Part shown: positions 36,601 to 45,062 of the stretch, piece after piece
Numbering within the stretch: position 1 is the first letter of the stretch
Layout: each line of letters starts with the position of its first letter
NCBI GenBank assembly: GCA_900696515.1
Contig: CAADGK010000101.1
Span: forward strand, 47,173-111,172
Source of the DNA: an uncultured Nitrosospira sp.
GTDB lineage: Bacteria > Nitrospirota > Nitrospiria > Nitrospirales > Nitrospiraceae
Reading direction: 5' to 3'
DNA length: 64,000 nt
Translations under genes and position numbers: made by a program
The notes under the pieces: model-generated
Database searches by the model: none
Told to the model about the DNA's origin: nothing
Seen by the model: the letters and a program-made list of their open reading frames with translations, nothing else

Positions 36601-39600
36601 TTCCTGCCGTAGCTTGAATTCCTCCAAGACGTGCGTAATGTGGTCCGTCTCATGCTTGGGAATTCCTATCTGAAACGCACGGGTGAGTCCTTCAAGCCAC
36701 TCATGACGAGCAAAGAACTCTGCTGTCTCTATATCGAGGACCAAAAACGGCTTCTTCGTCAGGAGTTGTACGCGATCTTCCCGACATGGCTGACTATTGC
36801 ATGCCACCGCTATCGACGCCAGTTCCTGTTTTGAGAGGGCTCCTATCTCACACATCGCCGTCAGGACTTCATAGGGGAATACACGAGCTCGACCAAGCTC
36901 TTCGTTTAGTTCGAGTGGTCCAAAGGCCTCTTTCGTTAAATGCTGGGCCAGCACAAGGCCCTTGCCTTGTATCGCGTAGTAGAACAGAAGAGCGTCGGTT
37001 CGTCCTAATTGTTCCAGCTGAAATGCATTCAAAGCCTCATTGCGTGGAGTGTCCGCCAAAATACGAATCCCCCCAGAGTCTAAGACACCTTTGACTGCTA
37101 GACTGAGAGTGTGGCGGCTCACTTGAAAGTGAGCTGCTTTGAGCGACTCTGTTTGGATTAATGAGAGCGTGGATGGTGCAAGAATGAGCCGCTCAAATGC
37201 TTGTTCCAGAATCGGGAAAAGACTCAGCTCGTGGCAGAGAAGGAGACTTGTGTAATCAAAAAAGATACCTTTGGTCTCAAGTGGAACGGCCACAGTCTCA
37301 AACCCGCGACTGCCGTGACGTGCATAGATTGGGACTTTCTTGTTCCACGTGACTGCTTTGCGGTTCGTCCTAAACCTCACGTACCAGTCGAATCCCAACG
37401 GGTGATGTTCAACATCCATCAATGCGTGCACTGGCGCTTCGGCTTTACGGTATAGCTCCCAGCGCTCTTGCTGAGCCTGCTGTTGTGCAGCCATCCGTTG
37501 TATGACATCCGGTAACGACATAGCCTCAAGCGCAGTGGTTGTAGGAAAATGCTCTCGAAATTCTTGTAGCCGTTGACTCGCCTCAAGGTCATGGCCGGTT
37601 AAAAAGCCTGTTTCAATGAGAAACATCCATACGGACGGATCTGTAGGGGCCGACTCTATTGCGCGCTGAGCTAGCTGAAATGCCTCTTCGGGATTTTCAT
37701 GAACCAAAAGTTGGCTTGCTCCGATGAGCAGAGCTGTGTCCGCGGTTGGATGGGCTGTAGCCTCGCGAAGTGTTCTCACTGCATGGTCTCGACGACCAAG
37801 GCGGAAGTAGGCATTAGCCAGCCGCTGGATATCCTCAGTGCTTGTCCGTTCTTTTCGAATTCCTTCCAGATGAACGACGGCATCATCGAGTCTGTTCAGC
37901 TTTACGAGGCACTCAATTTTAACTCGGAGAATATTGTCCAGGAGAGACGGCTCAAGCCACACCGATTGGTGTTTGTCGATAACATCGAGGCACTGTTGAT
38001 ATAATTGTATTTGATAGCGAGACTCAACCAGGTACCACAGACTTCTTGGGTCAGGTGAAAGCGAGGCTAGCTGTTCTGCCGCTGACACAAGCTTAGTCCA
38101 CTGCTCTGTCTTCCGATAGAAGCCACAGAGATTTATCAGATCGATCAGATTCTGTGAGGTTTCCCACGCTTCTAATGCTGCTTGCTCAGCCGCCTTGTGA
38201 TTCCCAGCAGCATCATGCTCTAAGGCCTGGAGACGCAGACCCATTGTAGGGTCTGAGGTCGCCTCTTCTCGGAGCGACCTGGCCTTGGACGCCTGACCAC
38301 CTTTGATATACAGAGCGCTCATCAGCTCCACCCATAAGTCCATCTTTTGCGTTGTGCGGAACCGCGGCTTTTCGGCGTTCATCAAACTAATTGCGTGTTC
38401 ATGATCCCCCTTCCGATCGTACAGTTGAGAGAGTATCAAGAGGTCATTGGGGTTGACCGCCTGTGCTCCTCGCTTCGATTCCAGGTTGGCAATGGATCGA
38501 TTCATATCAAAGGACACGTTCCATTCAAGGCAATAGAAGAGTGCAGTGAAAACCGTGGGATCCTCCGTTAGCAGGCGAGCGGCTAGTTGCTCGGCCTGAA
38601 CTCTCTGGAGTGGATGATAGGCCCGACAGAGCAGGATGAATTCTTCGATCTCCCGTGCTTGCGACGCCTCTGTTGGTCCCAATCCCGAAACGATACCGTG
38701 CGCTTGGAGATAAAAGGTGGCCGCCTCTTCTAGCAGTTGAGCTTGTGCAGCTGTCGGAGCATAAAAGAGTGGATGGATCCAAGCTGGGAGAATAGAACGT
38801 GGTGCCTTATCTAGGTGCTCAGGTATTGCATGCCAAAAATAGATGTGACCTGCTGCGAGCAGGTGTGACGGTATGTGTGGGGATCGTTCTATGCTTAGTT
38901 GAATGGACCGTAGTGCTTCCTCGAACTTGCGGTCGAGTCGCTGTCGGTAGGCTGAGAATTCATACGCGACATCATCTCGTTCAACTGACGCTGTTTGCCA
39001 CAGAGCATCAAACTCGTCCAACTTTCTCAAGTCAAGCAGAATGGCCAACTTGAGTGTTGCAACCTGCTGAGTATTGGGAGGGTCTAGGACCCCTAGCGCT
39101 TCCTCGGTCTTACCCTCTGTGAATAGAATCCGTGCAGAGAGGTCTCGCATGTCAATCGACGGATCGAGATTCCGAGCCTTTTCCAGACAAGCTCTTGCTT
39201 GCAGGCGGGTTTGTGGGATTTTCCATTGAAGGACGCCAGCCGTATACCAGAACTTCGCTCGAACAATCTTGGACGCGCGGTATAGATCAGTATCAAACCG
39301 TTCAAGATAGGCCTGGATTGCCTGCAACGCTTTCTGTTGAGCACCCTTCTGAAAGTCTTCACGAATTGTTCTGCATTGGGCTAAGAGTTGCTCATCCAGG
39401 GCAGAAGTAAGTGACTGAATTTCGATATCCTTACTGATGAGTAGGGATGCAATGGGGCCGCCCGAGGCTGGGGCTTGAGAAGAGTCGAGGGCAAACATTT
39501 GGGAAAGTGCCATCGCGGCTTCCTGTCCATTATAGGCCCTTACCCACTCTCTTTCGAAGAACTCGTCAACGATTCGGTGATGGTCTTTTAGCTGCCTTGA

Positions 39601-40125
39601 CAATTCCTCCTCATCCCAAGCCTCAAAGGAAACACCGACCTTTGCAAGTCGATTTCTTTGGCGGACTATTTCGTCCTGGCAATCTGGGGATCGAAGCGAG
39701 CAGCGACAGCACAACACAAATTTTGATGGAATCGTCCTCCACTTTCTTTTGAGCATGCGGATATTGTCCGTGAACTTCTTGACCGCACCCTTAATCTGAG
39801 CAGCCGTATATTTTTCTACTCGCTTGCATTGGTAGACTCGTGGCTTGTTATCCGTTAGATCTTTCGGGATCGCGATCAGGTCAATCCCATTTTGACAATG
39901 CCCTAGTCTACCGTAGAGGTTGCACGCCTTTATTTCGGAATCCGTTTCGACTAGGGCCTTGCACAATCGTTCGAAGTCTTCCCAGCTAAGCTCTGAGAAC
40001 GGTAATGACTGCGTGCGGGTACGAGTGGGGGGCGCAACTGGGCTGTTTTTTTCTGGCTTATTAGAGAGGTAGGCAGGCAACGGAGTTGGGGAGGAGGGAT
40101 TCCTGCTAGGCTTTCGTTTTGACAT
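33616..40125 (-). CDS. Giant protein: N-terminal PD-(D/E)xK-type nuclease domain, TPR array, unknown C-terminus
   Basis: A single 2,169-residue frame. Residues 43-190 look like a restriction-endonuclease fold: SWEDFERLCKALV (Glu52), YGRLGHCQNGIDLIAI with Asp82, and RVYQCKR with Gln99-x-Lys101, the usual Mrr-like D...QxK spacing. From about 240 to 900 are many helical repeats of TPR type (QALREFPE-like pairs such as AYFRLGRRDHAVRTLREATA). Near 950-990, KGIFFDYTSLLLCHELSLF resembles the first strand and Asp of a PIN-like RNase domain; another such segment is near 1125 (FLVLDIETAEFFARHEWL). Both PIN suggestions are tentative. I find no Walker A, so it is not a STAND ATPase. The C-terminal 1,000 residues are unrecognised. 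A standalone giant nuclease on an island suggests phage or plasmid defence. Confidence 0.7.
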   Translation of the reverse strand: MSKRKPSRNPSSPTPLPAYLSNKPEKNSPVAPPTRTRTQSLPFSELSWEDFERLCKALVETDSEIKACNLYGRLGHCQNGIDLIAIPKDLTDNKPRVYQCKRVEKYTAAQIKGAVKKFTDNIRMLKRKWRTIPSKFVLCCRCSLRSPDCQDEIVRQRNRLAKVGVSFEAWDEEELSRQLKDHHRIVDEFFEREWVRAYNGQEAAMALSQMFALDSSQAPASGGPIASLLISKDIEIQSLTSALDEQLLAQCRTIREDFQKGAQQKALQAIQAYLERFDTDLYRASKIVRAKFWYTAGVLQWKIPQTRLQARACLEKARNLDPSIDMRDLSARILFTEGKTEEALGVLDPPNTQQVATLKLAILLDLRKLDEFDALWQTASVERDDVAYEFSAYRQRLDRKFEEALRSIQLSIERSPHIPSHLLAAGHIYFWHAIPEHLDKAPRSILPAWIHPLFYAPTAAQAQLLEEAATFYLQAHGIVSGLGPTEASQAREIEEFILLCRAYHPLQRVQAEQLAARLLTEDPTVFTALFYCLEWNVSFDMNRSIANLESKRGAQAVNPNDLLILSQLYDRKGDHEHAISLMNAEKPRFRTTQKMDLWVELMSALYIKGGQASKARSLREEATSDPTMGLRLQALEHDAAGNHKAAEQAALEAWETSQNLIDLINLCGFYRKTEQWTKLVSAAEQLASLSPDPRSLWYLVESRYQIQLYQQCLDVIDKHQSVWLEPSLLDNILRVKIECLVKLNRLDDAVVHLEGIRKERTSTEDIQRLANAYFRLGRRDHAVRTLREATAHPTADTALLIGASQLLVHENPEEAFQLAQRAIESAPTDPSVWMFLIETGFLTGHDLEASQRLQEFREHFPTTTALEAMSLPDVIQRMAAQQQAQQERWELYRKAEAPVHALMDVEHHPLGFDWYVRFRTNRKAVTWNKKVPIYARHGSRGFETVAVPLETKGIFFDYTSLLLCHELSLFPILEQAFERLILAPSTLSLIQTESLKAAHFQVSRHTLSLAVKGVLDSGGIRILADTPRNEALNAFQLEQLGRTDALLFYYAIQGKGLVLAQHLTKEAFGPLELNEELGRARVFPYEVLTAMCEIGALSKQELASIAVACNSQPCREDRVQLLTKKPFLVLDIETAEFFARHEWLEGLTRAFQIGIPKHETDHITHVLEEFKLRQEASEWLNNLNRYMGEKLNQRFFFPSTTLPARRMGDGGQCTRVLEELIYTTRVEHYPLCSDDRLVNRHVHVEKQSIVTIDAVLEFVTKKGLLSAEQYYDYLIRLMQLNVLYLSIPSGLVVHYLRHLELSAEDALRETYELQIVRRYSAYVFSRGTALNPLPIEQGKPSEAAVFFFSFRETCRQAVIELWTDEAVPKKHKELASKWIVERLWKGMEDIAHLETHPLSSEDMVAMSQSFLIGFGLVMIFADVKRRGENAAAYLSWLYEMHLESHWQSNSNLKQLVLKKIRQVITDMVEKETEDRRQITLILFAHVLATTSKEFAALILSDDEVKSLFQVHLKQTVVVSDDLKVPAEEWEQWGFDAITAGTGKRQQVVLGDRTLTVLWHESSPFRAGLGLVQSKPDGSVTSMVQSDPFLKLRHPSRTSREQALQAFIPYLGIDHDSIIRLLQKAVSDGDRQTFATEVEQQAERSWNFFWERLKQLVIAEVEIHESLAFPLQPTVFERWLNLPSDAYHDSATFAEAYMHAIDETFRTEGVEKTVGKVFGFPVGRCFELNTALGNLLRSVGPQKDQIVEKILASSRTASNPIVLLNSLDTLLRFVPPNSTVQNAIAHILTKLLAPAKDPEALHLPSAYKLYVTALRFAWRRMESLEAYASIPALQRIHLAYTYATGVTNFADNLRAQENYDMDREFLAKWMDSRISRPGTAVFEDLFEQHLEVSHPMNIEPFRMTISATLQILAANKESLAPFGNQLLHLVIDAARSIVQATFEGGWEIYRPFNTTRNWFHAPWGRNAISSLKELLEGPLHDRLSTLGPAESEVVASVLSFDARAQLLAVLDRITTRGVWDAGDLLLVYLALSEPIGTDRTERIREAMQRLDVSQFHEEQDFQLACAVIARCGASTKDSSIHLEALDKLMDAWNRRASTLDHYVAIMDAALKLCLAMGGVDSFYSWWERTINASQREVPPEVQGLVAGLTWAAPLGCQSSLPSIRTKLLML

Positions 40126-40699
40126 GGGTGCTTGATGGCATGAGCATTAGATCACCAGATCACCGTTAAACGCTGGTTAGGTGGGTGAAATCAGAGAACT
40201 GGTTGCTATTGGTTCGCAACTGGTCGGTGGCATCCCATAGCCGCTTTTGCATCGCATCTGTCGTAGTGTCTTTCTCTGAGGAGGCGACCCAGAGCATTGC
40301 TTTCCCCGCTGATTAGTAATCCCTAGGCCGTCAGAAGCTTACCCTTTTCCCTTTGAGAAATCACTCCTTCTGAATGGGGAAGCGCTTCTAGGGTCCAACA
40401 AAAGGCCCGGCGTACGCTTCATGAATACTGGTATCGGTTCCTCGCTGATCTAAACTCCTTATCGAGGTCGAGTAAGGGTTATGAAACCTGGTTTTTACGT
40501 TCCTATTCTAGGATTATTCTGACAGAAACCCCTCCAAAACTAGGTTTAAACCTCTTTCCATAACCCCGTTATGAACCCCCTGTGGCTTCCCCCTCCTGGT
40601 TGAACTGGCCATTCACTGGACAGGCTCGCGACTTCGATTACACTCGTTATTATTCAAGGCTATCGTCACTCGATTGCAGGCACCAGTGAGGCATCCCCT
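40126..40699. other. Intergenic, no gene seen
   Basis: About 570 bases between divergent genes, so it must hold promoters for both. No frame looks coding and no clear hairpin terminator or repeat array is visible. Confidence 0.5.
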
Positions 40700-41506
40700 A
40701 TGTCAGAACCGTGGCGCACACGAACTCGCACCGCATTTCGGTTTTGGGAGCAGATTCTAAAATCCTGGGACGGGGCGCCGGAATGTGGCGGGCAATATGC
40801 CCACCTCATCACCCATCTCAACCGTTTTGAAAAGAAGACTGCCGACACGTTCAAATATGTTCTCGAACGCGGTGCCGACCCGGTTTACATTCTCTACGTC
40901 CTCATCAAGACCTGTGACGAATCGCGCGTGAGTGCTTCATCTCCATTTCCACAAGTCTTCACGCAAGACCGGTCCGGATCTCTCGAAAACTTACGAGATT
41001 TCCACCTCATCACCGAATCGGATCTCCGAGACATCGACACCGCCACCCCGGCCTTGCTCAGGGCCGGGCAACCAGTCGATCAGGTGGCTCTGCAGAACTT
41101 GAGAACCCGGTTTAAGGCCATGCCCGAGCCGCCAGGCCTGGACGGATACGTTGGCGAAAAGGCGAGTCTGTGGACCAGTTTCACGCTTGAAAGTTCGCCT
41201 GAGGCACTACCAAAAGGCCGACCTGGTGAGTACTGGTTCAATACAGGAATGGTGCTGCTCAGCCGTCACTTAGTCCAGACAGGCTCACCTCGTGGAGCAC
41301 GATATACCTCGATTGCCCTTTTGCTGAACAGCTTTTGCCCGGCCACCTATGACCCGTCACCGCTCACGGGTGACCTAGTCCGTCGACGAATTTCATATAT
41401 CGAAGACCGTGTGACACCCTACTGCGAGCACTTTGAACGCTGGTTTGCCGAGTGGAAACGCTTCCTCCACCACCATCCCATCCCTTTCAATCCCTGGCAG
41501 AACTGA
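40700..41506 (+). CDS. Hypothetical protein of the island
   Basis: A 268-residue soluble protein with no signal peptide or TM helix. It begins MSEPWRTRTRTAFRFWEQIL and has conserved-looking stretches EYWFNTGMVLLSRHLVQTG and ARYTSIALLLNSFCPATYD. No catalytic motif or family is recognised. Ribosome-binding support is modest (GAGG about 9 bases before ATG). It precedes two small genes and the integrase on the same strand and is probably island baggage. Confidence 0.6.
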   Translation: MSEPWRTRTRTAFRFWEQILKSWDGAPECGGQYAHLITHLNRFEKKTADTFKYVLERGADPVYILYVLIKTCDESRVSASSPFPQVFTQDRSGSLENLRDFHLITESDLRDIDTATPALLRAGQPVDQVALQNLRTRFKAMPEPPGLDGYVGEKASLWTSFTLESSPEALPKGRPGEYWFNTGMVLLSRHLVQTGSPRGARYTSIALLLNSFCPATYDPSPLTGDLVRRRISYIEDRVTPYCEHFERWFAEWKRFLHHHPIPFNPWQN

Positions 41507-41652
41507 CTGATTCCTCCCCCGGAGAAAAGTCCCCCCACCTTTTCTCCACTATGACCGGAACCCACGGCACACGGTACCCTCGATACTAGATTGCGCCATG
41601 CGCTCATGGCGTACGCAGCAAATCCATATCGAATGTATAGGAGGAATGATCC

Positions 41653-41976
41653 ATGACACGACATCGCAACTCACACGACAGTTGGGCCGACGCCCTCCCT
41701 GGCGACTGGCCGGAGAACGAACCCAAGGTGTACTTGTATCGCATCGACCCTCAGCGCGGGCGGCAGTACCTCGGCGTCTTCCCTGCTTTGTACTTTAACG
41801 AAAGCTTCGTGCAATCCCAATTCGGTGGGGGCGACTACTGGTACCGGGCTGTCCATAAAGGCCGGATCTGTCGCTCAGATGGGTTCTTGATTGATGGACC
41901 ACCGAAACCAGTGCCTGGCTCTCCCGTGCGGGCGTCACGACCTGTTCGAAGGCCATCTTTCCGAAATCGACGGTAA
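41653..41976 (+). CDS. Hypothetical protein, about 107 residues
   Basis: Small soluble protein with KVYLYRIDPQRGRQYLGVFP and YWYRAVHKGRICRSDGFLI, ending in a basic tail (PVRRPSFRNRR) that could bind nucleic acid. AGGAGG lies 8 bases before ATG 41653, so it is probably translated. No family is recognised. It lies between an unknown gene and the excisionase/integrase pair. Confidence 0.6.
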   Translation: MTRHRNSHDSWADALPGDWPENEPKVYLYRIDPQRGRQYLGVFPALYFNESFVQSQFGGGDYWYRAVHKGRICRSDGFLIDGPPKPVPGSPVRASRPVRRPSFRNRR

Positions 41977-42006
41977 GACATTCGCTCGGTAACGACGAGT
42001 CGCATT

Positions 42007-42312
42007 ATGCTACTCACGGTCCAAGAACTTGCTCAGCTGCTGCACGTTAAAGCCGCCACGCTTTATGCCTGGGCGGCACAAGGCAAGATTCCCAGCCTCA
42101 AACTGCATGGCCTGCTGCGGTTCCGGCAAGACGAGATCAACCAATGGCTTAAGTCCTGTCGGGTGACCAGCCGAACGGCTGTTTCTGTACCCAAGAAGCG
42201 CCGCCCACCGCCTCTGCACAACGTAGATGTCCTCATTGAGCAGGCAAAACGCGCTGTCTATACTGGCAGCGGGGAAACCAGCATAGCGAGCCCATTCCGA
42301 AAGGAGCAATAG
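42007..42312 (+). CDS. Excisionase-like helix-turn-helix protein
   Basis: A 101-residue protein with a MerR/excisionase-type winged helix: LLTVQELAQLLHVKAATLYA then WAAQGKIPSLKLHGLLRFRQ and DEINQWLKS. Such proteins bend DNA at attachment sites or act as regulators of the integrase. Its stop is 1 base before the integrase start, which supports a recombination directionality role for this island. Residues after about 55 are basic and unassigned. Confidence 0.82.
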   Translation: MLLTVQELAQLLHVKAATLYAWAAQGKIPSLKLHGLLRFRQDEINQWLKSCRVTSRTAVSVPKKRRPPPLHNVDVLIEQAKRAVYTGSGETSIASPFRKEQ

Positions 42313-42313
42313 A

Positions 42314-43390
42314 ATGGGACTCGTAAAACGAGGAAAAGTCTGGTGGATGGATTTCGTCTATCAGGGATCGCGGATTCGACGATCGACCGGCACGGGAGAT
42401 AAACGTCTGGCTGACGCGATTCTTGGAAAAGTGAAGACCCAAATCATTGAGGGCGTGTTTTTTGAGAAACATCTCGAGCAGGATCGGACCTTCGACGACA
42501 TGATGACCCGCTATATGGCAGAACGCTCAGGCCTGAAGGCTCCCAAGAGCCGGATCCGGGATGCGACAGCCCTTAAGCATCTCCTCCCGGTGTTCGGTCA
42601 GCGAGTGCTTGGACACATTACGCCCAAGCTGCTCGCGGAGTATAAAGTCCAACGGCGGCTTGAAGGAGCAGCCCCAGCAACCACGAACAAGGAACTCCAG
42701 CTGGTGCGGCATGCCTTCAATCTGGCGATGCGGGAATGGGAATGGTGCCGGGAGAACCCCATGCACCGTGTTTCTTTTGAGCAGGTGCAGAACGAAGTGG
42801 ACCGTTGGCTGACTGCCGACGAAGAGGAGCGTCTCTTTGCCGCTTCATCGCCCTGGCTTCAAGAGATCATCCGCTTTGCGCTTAACACCGGGATGAGGCA
42901 AGGGGAGATCCTGAATCTACTGTGGCAGGATGTGGATTTCACACGTGGGACGCTCATCGTGATGAAGAGCAAGAACGGCACACGCCGCACGATTCCCTTG
43001 AACGCCACGGTGTACGACCTGCTGGCAACCAAACAGGCCGCGGCAGGCGCATCACAGGGACCGGTGTTCAAGACACCGTTGGGCAACACACTCCAAGTAC
43101 GATTCCTGGTGCGTGAATTCTGTGAAGCGAGGGATCGGGCAGGTATTCCTGATTTCCGCTTCCACGACCTGCGGCACACGTTCGCCACACGGCTGGTGCA
43201 ACGAGGGATTGATCTGTACAAGGTCCAACGGCTGCTCGGTCACAAGACCGGGACGATGACGCAACGCTATGCACATCATTGTCCTGAAAGCTTGCGGGAT
43301 GGGGTCAACGTGCTGGAACACCGACCGCCCTATGACACAAATCTGTCACAATTGGGCGGGTCGTTGAAGGCGGATCTTCGAAGTCGTTGA
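42314..43390 (+). CDS. Tyrosine recombinase (phage-type integrase)
   Basis: Site-specific recombinase of 358 residues that would integrate and excise the island at the tRNA-Lys gene. N-terminal arm-binding part starts VKRGKVWWMDFVYQGSRIRR; SAM-like core-binding region follows. Catalytic residues: Arg near 195 in TGMRQGEILNLLW, Lys in the hairpin KSKNGTRRTIPL, HDLRHTFAT with His about 284 and Arg about 287, His about 309 in LLGHKTG, and Tyr about 318 in TQRYAHH. All are intact. AAAGGAG precedes ATG. The gene ends 6 bases before the right attachment repeat. Confidence 0.95.
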   Translation: MGLVKRGKVWWMDFVYQGSRIRRSTGTGDKRLADAILGKVKTQIIEGVFFEKHLEQDRTFDDMMTRYMAERSGLKAPKSRIRDATALKHLLPVFGQRVLGHITPKLLAEYKVQRRLEGAAPATTNKELQLVRHAFNLAMREWEWCRENPMHRVSFEQVQNEVDRWLTADEEERLFAASSPWLQEIIRFALNTGMRQGEILNLLWQDVDFTRGTLIVMKSKNGTRRTIPLNATVYDLLATKQAAAGASQGPVFKTPLGNTLQVRFLVREFCEARDRAGIPDFRFHDLRHTFATRLVQRGIDLYKVQRLLGHKTGTMTQRYAHHCPESLRDGVNVLEHRPPYDTNLSQLGGSLKADLRSR

Positions 43391-43395
43391 TTTAA

Positions 43396-43440
43396 TGGTG
43401 AGCCGGCTGGGACTCGAACCCAGGGCCCTCGCCTTAAAAG
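43396..43440 (-). repeat. Attachment-site repeat: 3' end of tRNA-Lys(UUU), copy 2
   Basis: Same 45-base tRNA 3' end as 25646-25690, with two differences in the acceptor stem. The bases to the right do not supply the 5' half of a tRNA, so this is also a fragment. Confidence 0.85.
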
Positions 43441-43458
43441 ATCATGCTCCATGAATGA

Positions 43459-43887
43459 TTACGGTGACAGGACGGTGCGAACCGCCTGGTCTCCGAAAAA
43501 TCCTTGTTCGTTGAGATTGGCAAACCAAGTCTGCGCAAACTCCCTCAACTGCGATTTCAGTGTCGTATCCAGATGAGTACGTGTGCCCGTTTCATCATAG
43601 CGATACACCTCTTGATCCAGCCCTAGATAATCATTCCTGAATGACACCGGTTCAGCGATGAAGCCGTTTGGGTACTCCTGAAACATGAACACGATATCAG
43701 GGTCACGCATGAGGTCGCCGTTCTGCTCACCATAATGGCAGAGGGACACAAGCCGATGCCCTTCTCCGTCGATGCCGATCTCTTCAACGCTCAGCGGCAT
43801 AAAGCCTGACACCGTGATACGAACAGCGGAATGACCGTCCAGGAGCTGATCCAAGTGTGTTGCAAAGTCTCGATAGATATTCATCAT
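43459..43887 (-). CDS. DUF6908-like protein
   Basis: About 142 residues from ATG 43887, which follows AAAGGAAATGC; the frame extends further upstream without a good start. The motif LCHYGEQNGDLMRDPDIVFMF resembles the (H)Y-EQNGDL-DP stretch that I associate with DUF6908 proteins of plasmids and islands. The function of that family is unknown. It lies just downstream of the KGPF small protein on the same strand, and the two could share a transcript. Confidence 0.65.
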   Translation of the reverse strand: MMNIYRDFATHLDQLLDGHSAVRITVSGFMPLSVEEIGIDGEGHRLVSLCHYGEQNGDLMRDPDIVFMFQEYPNGFIAEPVSFRNDYLGLDQEVYRYDETGTRTHLDTTLKSQLREFAQTWFANLNEQGFFGDQAVRTVLSP

Positions 43888-43949
43888 GCATTTCCTTTCT
43901 TGAAGTGATGGAAGCCCCCGACGCGAGGGCCGGAGGCTTCCAGTGATGG

Positions 43950-44192
43950 TCAACGGCTCGAATGCTCGCTGATCCAGACCTTCGCCTGTTGGACGACGAC
44001 CAAGAGGGCTTCAAGGTCGGCGAATCCGAAGGACTCGGACTTCTTCCAGGTGCCATCTGGGCCCTTGTATGAGCGGGATACGGTCACGTTGTAGAACGGA
44101 CCCTTCTCGCCCTCGTTCTTCCAGACGCTCGCCTGGATGCTGCTGCAGCGCAGCGTGGTCACCGGCTTGGGTTTGAGTGTCTGAGGTGCCAT
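43950..44192 (-). CDS. Small KGPF-motif protein of mobile elements, unknown function
   Basis: An 80-residue protein: TTLRCSSIQASVWKNEGEKG, PFYNVTVSRSYKGPDGTWKK, SESFGFADLEALLVVVQQAK. Proteins with this layout are widespread on plasmids and integrative elements beside anti-restriction genes, but I know no function. A frameshifted relative lies at 33095-33381. AAAGGAGAT precedes the ATG, and upstream is a leader of about 200 nt shared with the ArdC gene at 50575. This suggests co-regulation of the two. Confidence 0.75.
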   Translation of the reverse strand: MAPQTLKPKPVTTLRCSSIQASVWKNEGEKGPFYNVTVSRSYKGPDGTWKKSESFGFADLEALLVVVQQAKVWISEHSSR

Positions 44193-44420
44193 GGGCTGAT
44201 CTCCTTTGGTTAGAGTTGATGTGTTGGCCTCTCACGAGGAGGTGGAGGCCACACAGCGACGACAAAGGAGATAACGAGGACGAGGCCACCTGGCGGACCG
44301 GCGGGCGCAACGCGGAGGAATGACAGCAAGGCTGGCGTGATCGACGCAGCCTGACGGGGAAAAGCCAGGGCGGAGGCCGGACCCGCACAGGCACCGCGCG
44401 TCAACACCGATGCCGGTCTC
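44193..44420 (-). promoter_or_regulatory. Shared structured leader, copy before KGPF gene
   Basis: Hairpin 44221-44254 pairs GTGTTGGCCTC with GAGGCC-ACAC (one bulge) around a 13-base loop TCACGAGGAGGTG. Farther upstream come blocks matching the ArdC leader: GGCGGGCG (about 44300), GAAAAGCCAG (44359-44368) and GGACCCGCA (about 44379), then a CGATGCCGG end block. Confidence 0.6.
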
Positions 44421-44750
44421 CGTGTGTCAGCAGTCATGCAGTGGAGCTGTGCTCAACGAACGAGGCAAGAAGGCGCGGTCCATGACACCGCAATGAATGT
44501 GTCACGCACGTGAAGGATGGAAACTGCGCCAGGGAGTGGTTTCTTGAGTGGTCGTGAAGCAGTCAGCGATCTTGGGCAACAGCGTGATCGCCAGGGTGGT
44601 TGCTGAGCACGATTCGATGCCGAACGACACACTGCGAGACGGTGGACATGTGCACGACCGAAACGTGGATCACATGGCCATGCGAGTGCAATCGGTGACT
44701 GACGATCAAACAGGCTTGCCACCGCTGAGTAGGCCAGAGATCGGCTGTCT
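44421..44750. other. Intergenic, no gene seen
   Basis: About 330 bases between the leader and the toxin-antitoxin operon. No frame with protein-like composition and a start site is visible. Confidence 0.5.
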
Positions 44751-45062
44751 CTAGGCCGCGCTTTTGGTAGGGCGCACGCGGACTTTCACCTCGACACGAG
44801 ACCCGAGGCGGTTGAGCACCGTGATGAGCCGGTCAGCCGTGAAGCGTCCAAGATCGGCATGGCGAATGCGAGAAAAATCGGCCGCCGCGATGCCGGTCCG
44901 CGCCTGCGCCCCTCGCACCGTGAGGCGTTCTCGGTCCAGGGTTTTGATAATCTCGGTGGCAAGGATCGCCTTGAACTGATCGGTGTCCGCATGGATCCGA
45001 CCGAGATCTCGGAACGCATTGCCGCTCCCACGTACGACTGCTAGTTCCTCTTTTCCCCTCAT
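44751..45062 (-). CDS. HigA/XRE-type antitoxin
   Basis: A 103-residue DNA-binding antitoxin. The helix-turn-helix reads ERLTVRGAQARTGIAAADFS then RIRHADLGRFTADRLITVLN, the pattern of the HTH_37/HigA-like group, with a C-terminal VEVKVRVRP strand. It should bind the toxin encoded just upstream and repress the operon. Its ATG overlaps the toxin stop, the usual toxin-first order for HigBA. A similar solo protein lies at 62663-63004. Confidence 0.88.
   Translation of the reverse strand: MRGKEELAVVRGSGNAFRDLGRIHADTDQFKAILATEIIKTLDRERLTVRGAQARTGIAAADFSRIRHADLGRFTADRLITVLNRLGSRVEVKVRVRPTKSAA

Larger units (their letters stand above)
25646..43440. mobile_element. Integrated genomic island at tRNA-Lys(UUU)
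   Basis: About 17.8 kb between two direct tRNA-Lys 3'-end repeats. A tyrosine integrase (42314-43390) ends 6 bases before the right repeat, with an excisionase-like gene just before it. The content is accessory: orphan nucleotidyltransferase, lipoprotein pair, giant nuclease-TPR protein and unknowns. Several genes are visibly more AT-rich than the trb operon to the left. Confidence 0.75.

Noticed and set aside
33616..40125. STAND/Avs-type NTPase in the giant protein
   Set aside because: No Walker A (GxxxxGKS/T) motif was found; the AGTGKRQQ stretch lacks the required spacing and Ser/Thr.
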